Below, piece by piece: positions 4,937-5,606 of a stretch of DNA of 5,606 nt (its first letter is position 1; every line of letters starts with the position of its first letter). The notes beneath the pieces are model-generated. The model saw only the letters and a list, made by a program, of their open reading frames with translations, did not search any database and was not told the origin of the DNA. The stretch spans positions 1 to 5,606 of the forward strand of contig JACMOT010000454.1 in assembly GCA_014377915.1 (NCBI GenBank), in the 5' to 3' direction. Origin of the DNA: Tardiphaga sp. Lineage in GTDB: Bacteria > Pseudomonadota > Alphaproteobacteria > Rhizobiales > Xanthobacteraceae. The position numbers and the translations under genes were made by a program.

Positions 4937-4950
4937 CCGGCCTTCGCCGG
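4937..4950 (+). terminator. Small hairpin after the NepR-like gene
   Basis: CCGGC (4937-4941), loop CTTC and GCCGG (4946-4950) form a perfect stem 9 bases after the stop codon. AATA and TATT can extend it around a 2-base bulge. There is no clear T-run. It is probably the 3' structure of the upstream mRNA. Confidence 0.4.
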
Positions 4951-4965
4951 CATATTGGTTAGAAT

Positions 4966-5003
4966 CGGGGTTGCCTTTGTGCGCTGCAGCGGTGACAACC
5001 CCG
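4966..5003 (+). promoter_or_regulatory. Stem-loop in the ABC-F leader, ending next to the start codon
   Basis: CGGGGTTG (4966-4973) is perfectly complementary to CAACCCCG (4996-5003), one base before the ABC-F ATG. The 22-base loop contains a perfect palindrome, CGCTGCAGCG (4982-4991), and the likely ribosome binding site GGTGA (4991-4995). Folding could hide the initiation region. A -10-like TAGAAT at 4960-4965 lacks a -35; if it were a real promoter, the transcript would start inside the left arm and the stem would not form. Confidence 0.45.
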
Positions 5004-5004
5004 C

Positions 5005-5606
5005 ATGCTTTCAATCACAGACATATCGATCCGGATCGCCGGACGCCTGCTCATTGACGAGGGCTCCGCCCAGATCACCCCAGGCTCGCGGGTCGGCTTC
5101 GTCGGCCGCAACGGCGTCGGTAAATCCACCCTGTTCCATGCCATTCGCGGCGACCTGCCGCTGGAAACCGGCAGCATCACGATTCCGCCGCGCTGGCGCA
5201 TCGGCAGCCTCGCCCAGGAAGCTCCTGACGGCCCTCCAAGCCTGATCTCGGTGGTGCTGAAAGCCGATCTCGAACGCGCTTCCCTGCTCGAGGAGGCCGA
5301 GACCGCCACCGTCCCGGACCGGATCTCAGAAATCCAGACCCGCCCCGTCGCTATCGCCGCCCATTCGGCCCCGTCGCGCGCCGCCGCGATCCCCAGCGGC
5401 CTCGGCTTCTCGACCGCCGACCAGGAACGCACCTGCTCGGAATTCTCCGGCGGCTGGCGCATGCGCGTGGCGCTGGCGGCGACGTTGTTTTCGGCGCCCG
5501 ACCTCCTGCTGCTCGACGACCCGACCAACTTCCTCGATCTCGAAGGCACGCTGTGGCTGGAAGACCATCTCGCCAATTACCCGCGCACTGTCATCGTCAT
5601 TTCCCA
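5005..5606 (+). CDS. ABC-F family ATPase, N-terminal part (cut by window end)
   Basis: The frame stays open to the last base, giving the first 200 residues of a protein usually about 600 long with two ATPase domains. ABC-F proteins have no membrane domain and mostly act on the ribosome. Domain 1 shows Walker A GRNGVGKST (34-42), the Q-loop in SLAQE (68-72), the signature FSGGWRMRVALA (147-158) and Walker B LLLLD (167-171), then PTNFLDLEG (173-181). Residue 172, normally the catalytic Glu, is Asp (GAC). Prolines at 114 and 130 lie in the helical insert. The ATG at 5005 is fixed by an in-frame TGA at 4993-4995, which also overlaps the GGTGA ribosome binding site. The subgroup (Uup/YheS-like) cannot be settled without the second domain. 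Confidence 0.93.
   Translation, partial: MLSITDISIRIAGRLLIDEGSAQITPGSRVGFVGRNGVGKSTLFHAIRGDLPLETGSITIPPRWRIGSLAQEAPDGPPSLISVVLKADLERASLLEEAETATVPDRISEIQTRPVAIAAHSAPSRAAAIPSGLGFSTADQERTCSEFSGGWRMRVALAATLFSAPDLLLLDDPTNFLDLEGTLWLEDHLANYPRTVIVIS

Noticed and set aside
4955..5245. Plus-strand frame starting VRIGVAF that overlaps the ABC-F start
   Set aside because: It is out of frame with the conserved ATPase domain and becomes Ser/Arg-rich low-complexity sequence.
4959..5576. Minus-strand open frame of 205 codons opposite the ABC-F gene
   Set aside because: The plus strand carries Walker A, signature and Walker B motifs in order over the same bases, while this frame is Ser/Arg-rich with no domain.
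1..5606. Mobile elements, tRNA or rRNA genes, CRISPR arrays, phage genes
   Set aside because: No transposase-like frame, terminal repeats with target duplication, regularly spaced repeats or tRNA cloverleaf could be found by eye on either strand.

Overview
The window is GC-rich, with G or C at most third codon positions. It reads as ordinary chromosome of an alphaproteobacterium, most likely the Bradyrhizobium / Rhodopseudomonas / Nitrobacter group (Nitrobacteraceae). That placement rests on recalled protein similarity (PurM, PurN, NDK, TerC, ABC-F), on a Gly/His/Trp-rich secreted protein of a kind common there, and on GC-rich palindromes between genes. No search was run. I see no insertion sequence, prophage, tRNA, rRNA or CRISPR array.

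Layout. Positions 7-2106 (+) form a compact purine operon: purM, purN and a small lysine-tailed protein of unknown function, with gaps of 7 and 14 bases. Positions 2107-2276 separate convergent genes and hold three GC-rich hairpins. Positions 2277-4035 are all on the minus strand, read right to left: ndk, a TerC-family membrane protein, then a CspA-type cold-shock protein. The csp gene has a leader of about 220 bases upstream of its start, with a terminator-like hairpin close to the ribosome binding site. Positions 4036-4317 are a divergent intergenic region, with a good ndk promoter on one side and an imperfect direct repeat upstream of the next gene on the other. Positions 4318-4584 (+) encode a small exported Gly/His/Trp-rich protein. 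Positions 4745-4927 (+) encode a 60-residue protein whose core resembles NepR anti-sigma factors. Positions 5005-5606 (+) are the first 200 residues of an ABC-F ATPase cut by the window edge. This reading frame is open to the last base.

How the genes relate. PurN (step 3) and PurM (step 5) act in de novo IMP synthesis, and NDK acts later by charging nucleoside diphosphates. The remaining genes are housekeeping or stress functions (RNA chaperone, probable metal exporter, ribosome-associated ATPase) with no evident shared pathway. There is no clear new multi-gene system. The best leads are small: the NepR-like protein, the terminator-like element in the csp leader, a perfect stem ending one base before the ABC-F start codon, and an aspartate in place of the catalytic Walker B glutamate in ABC-F domain 1.
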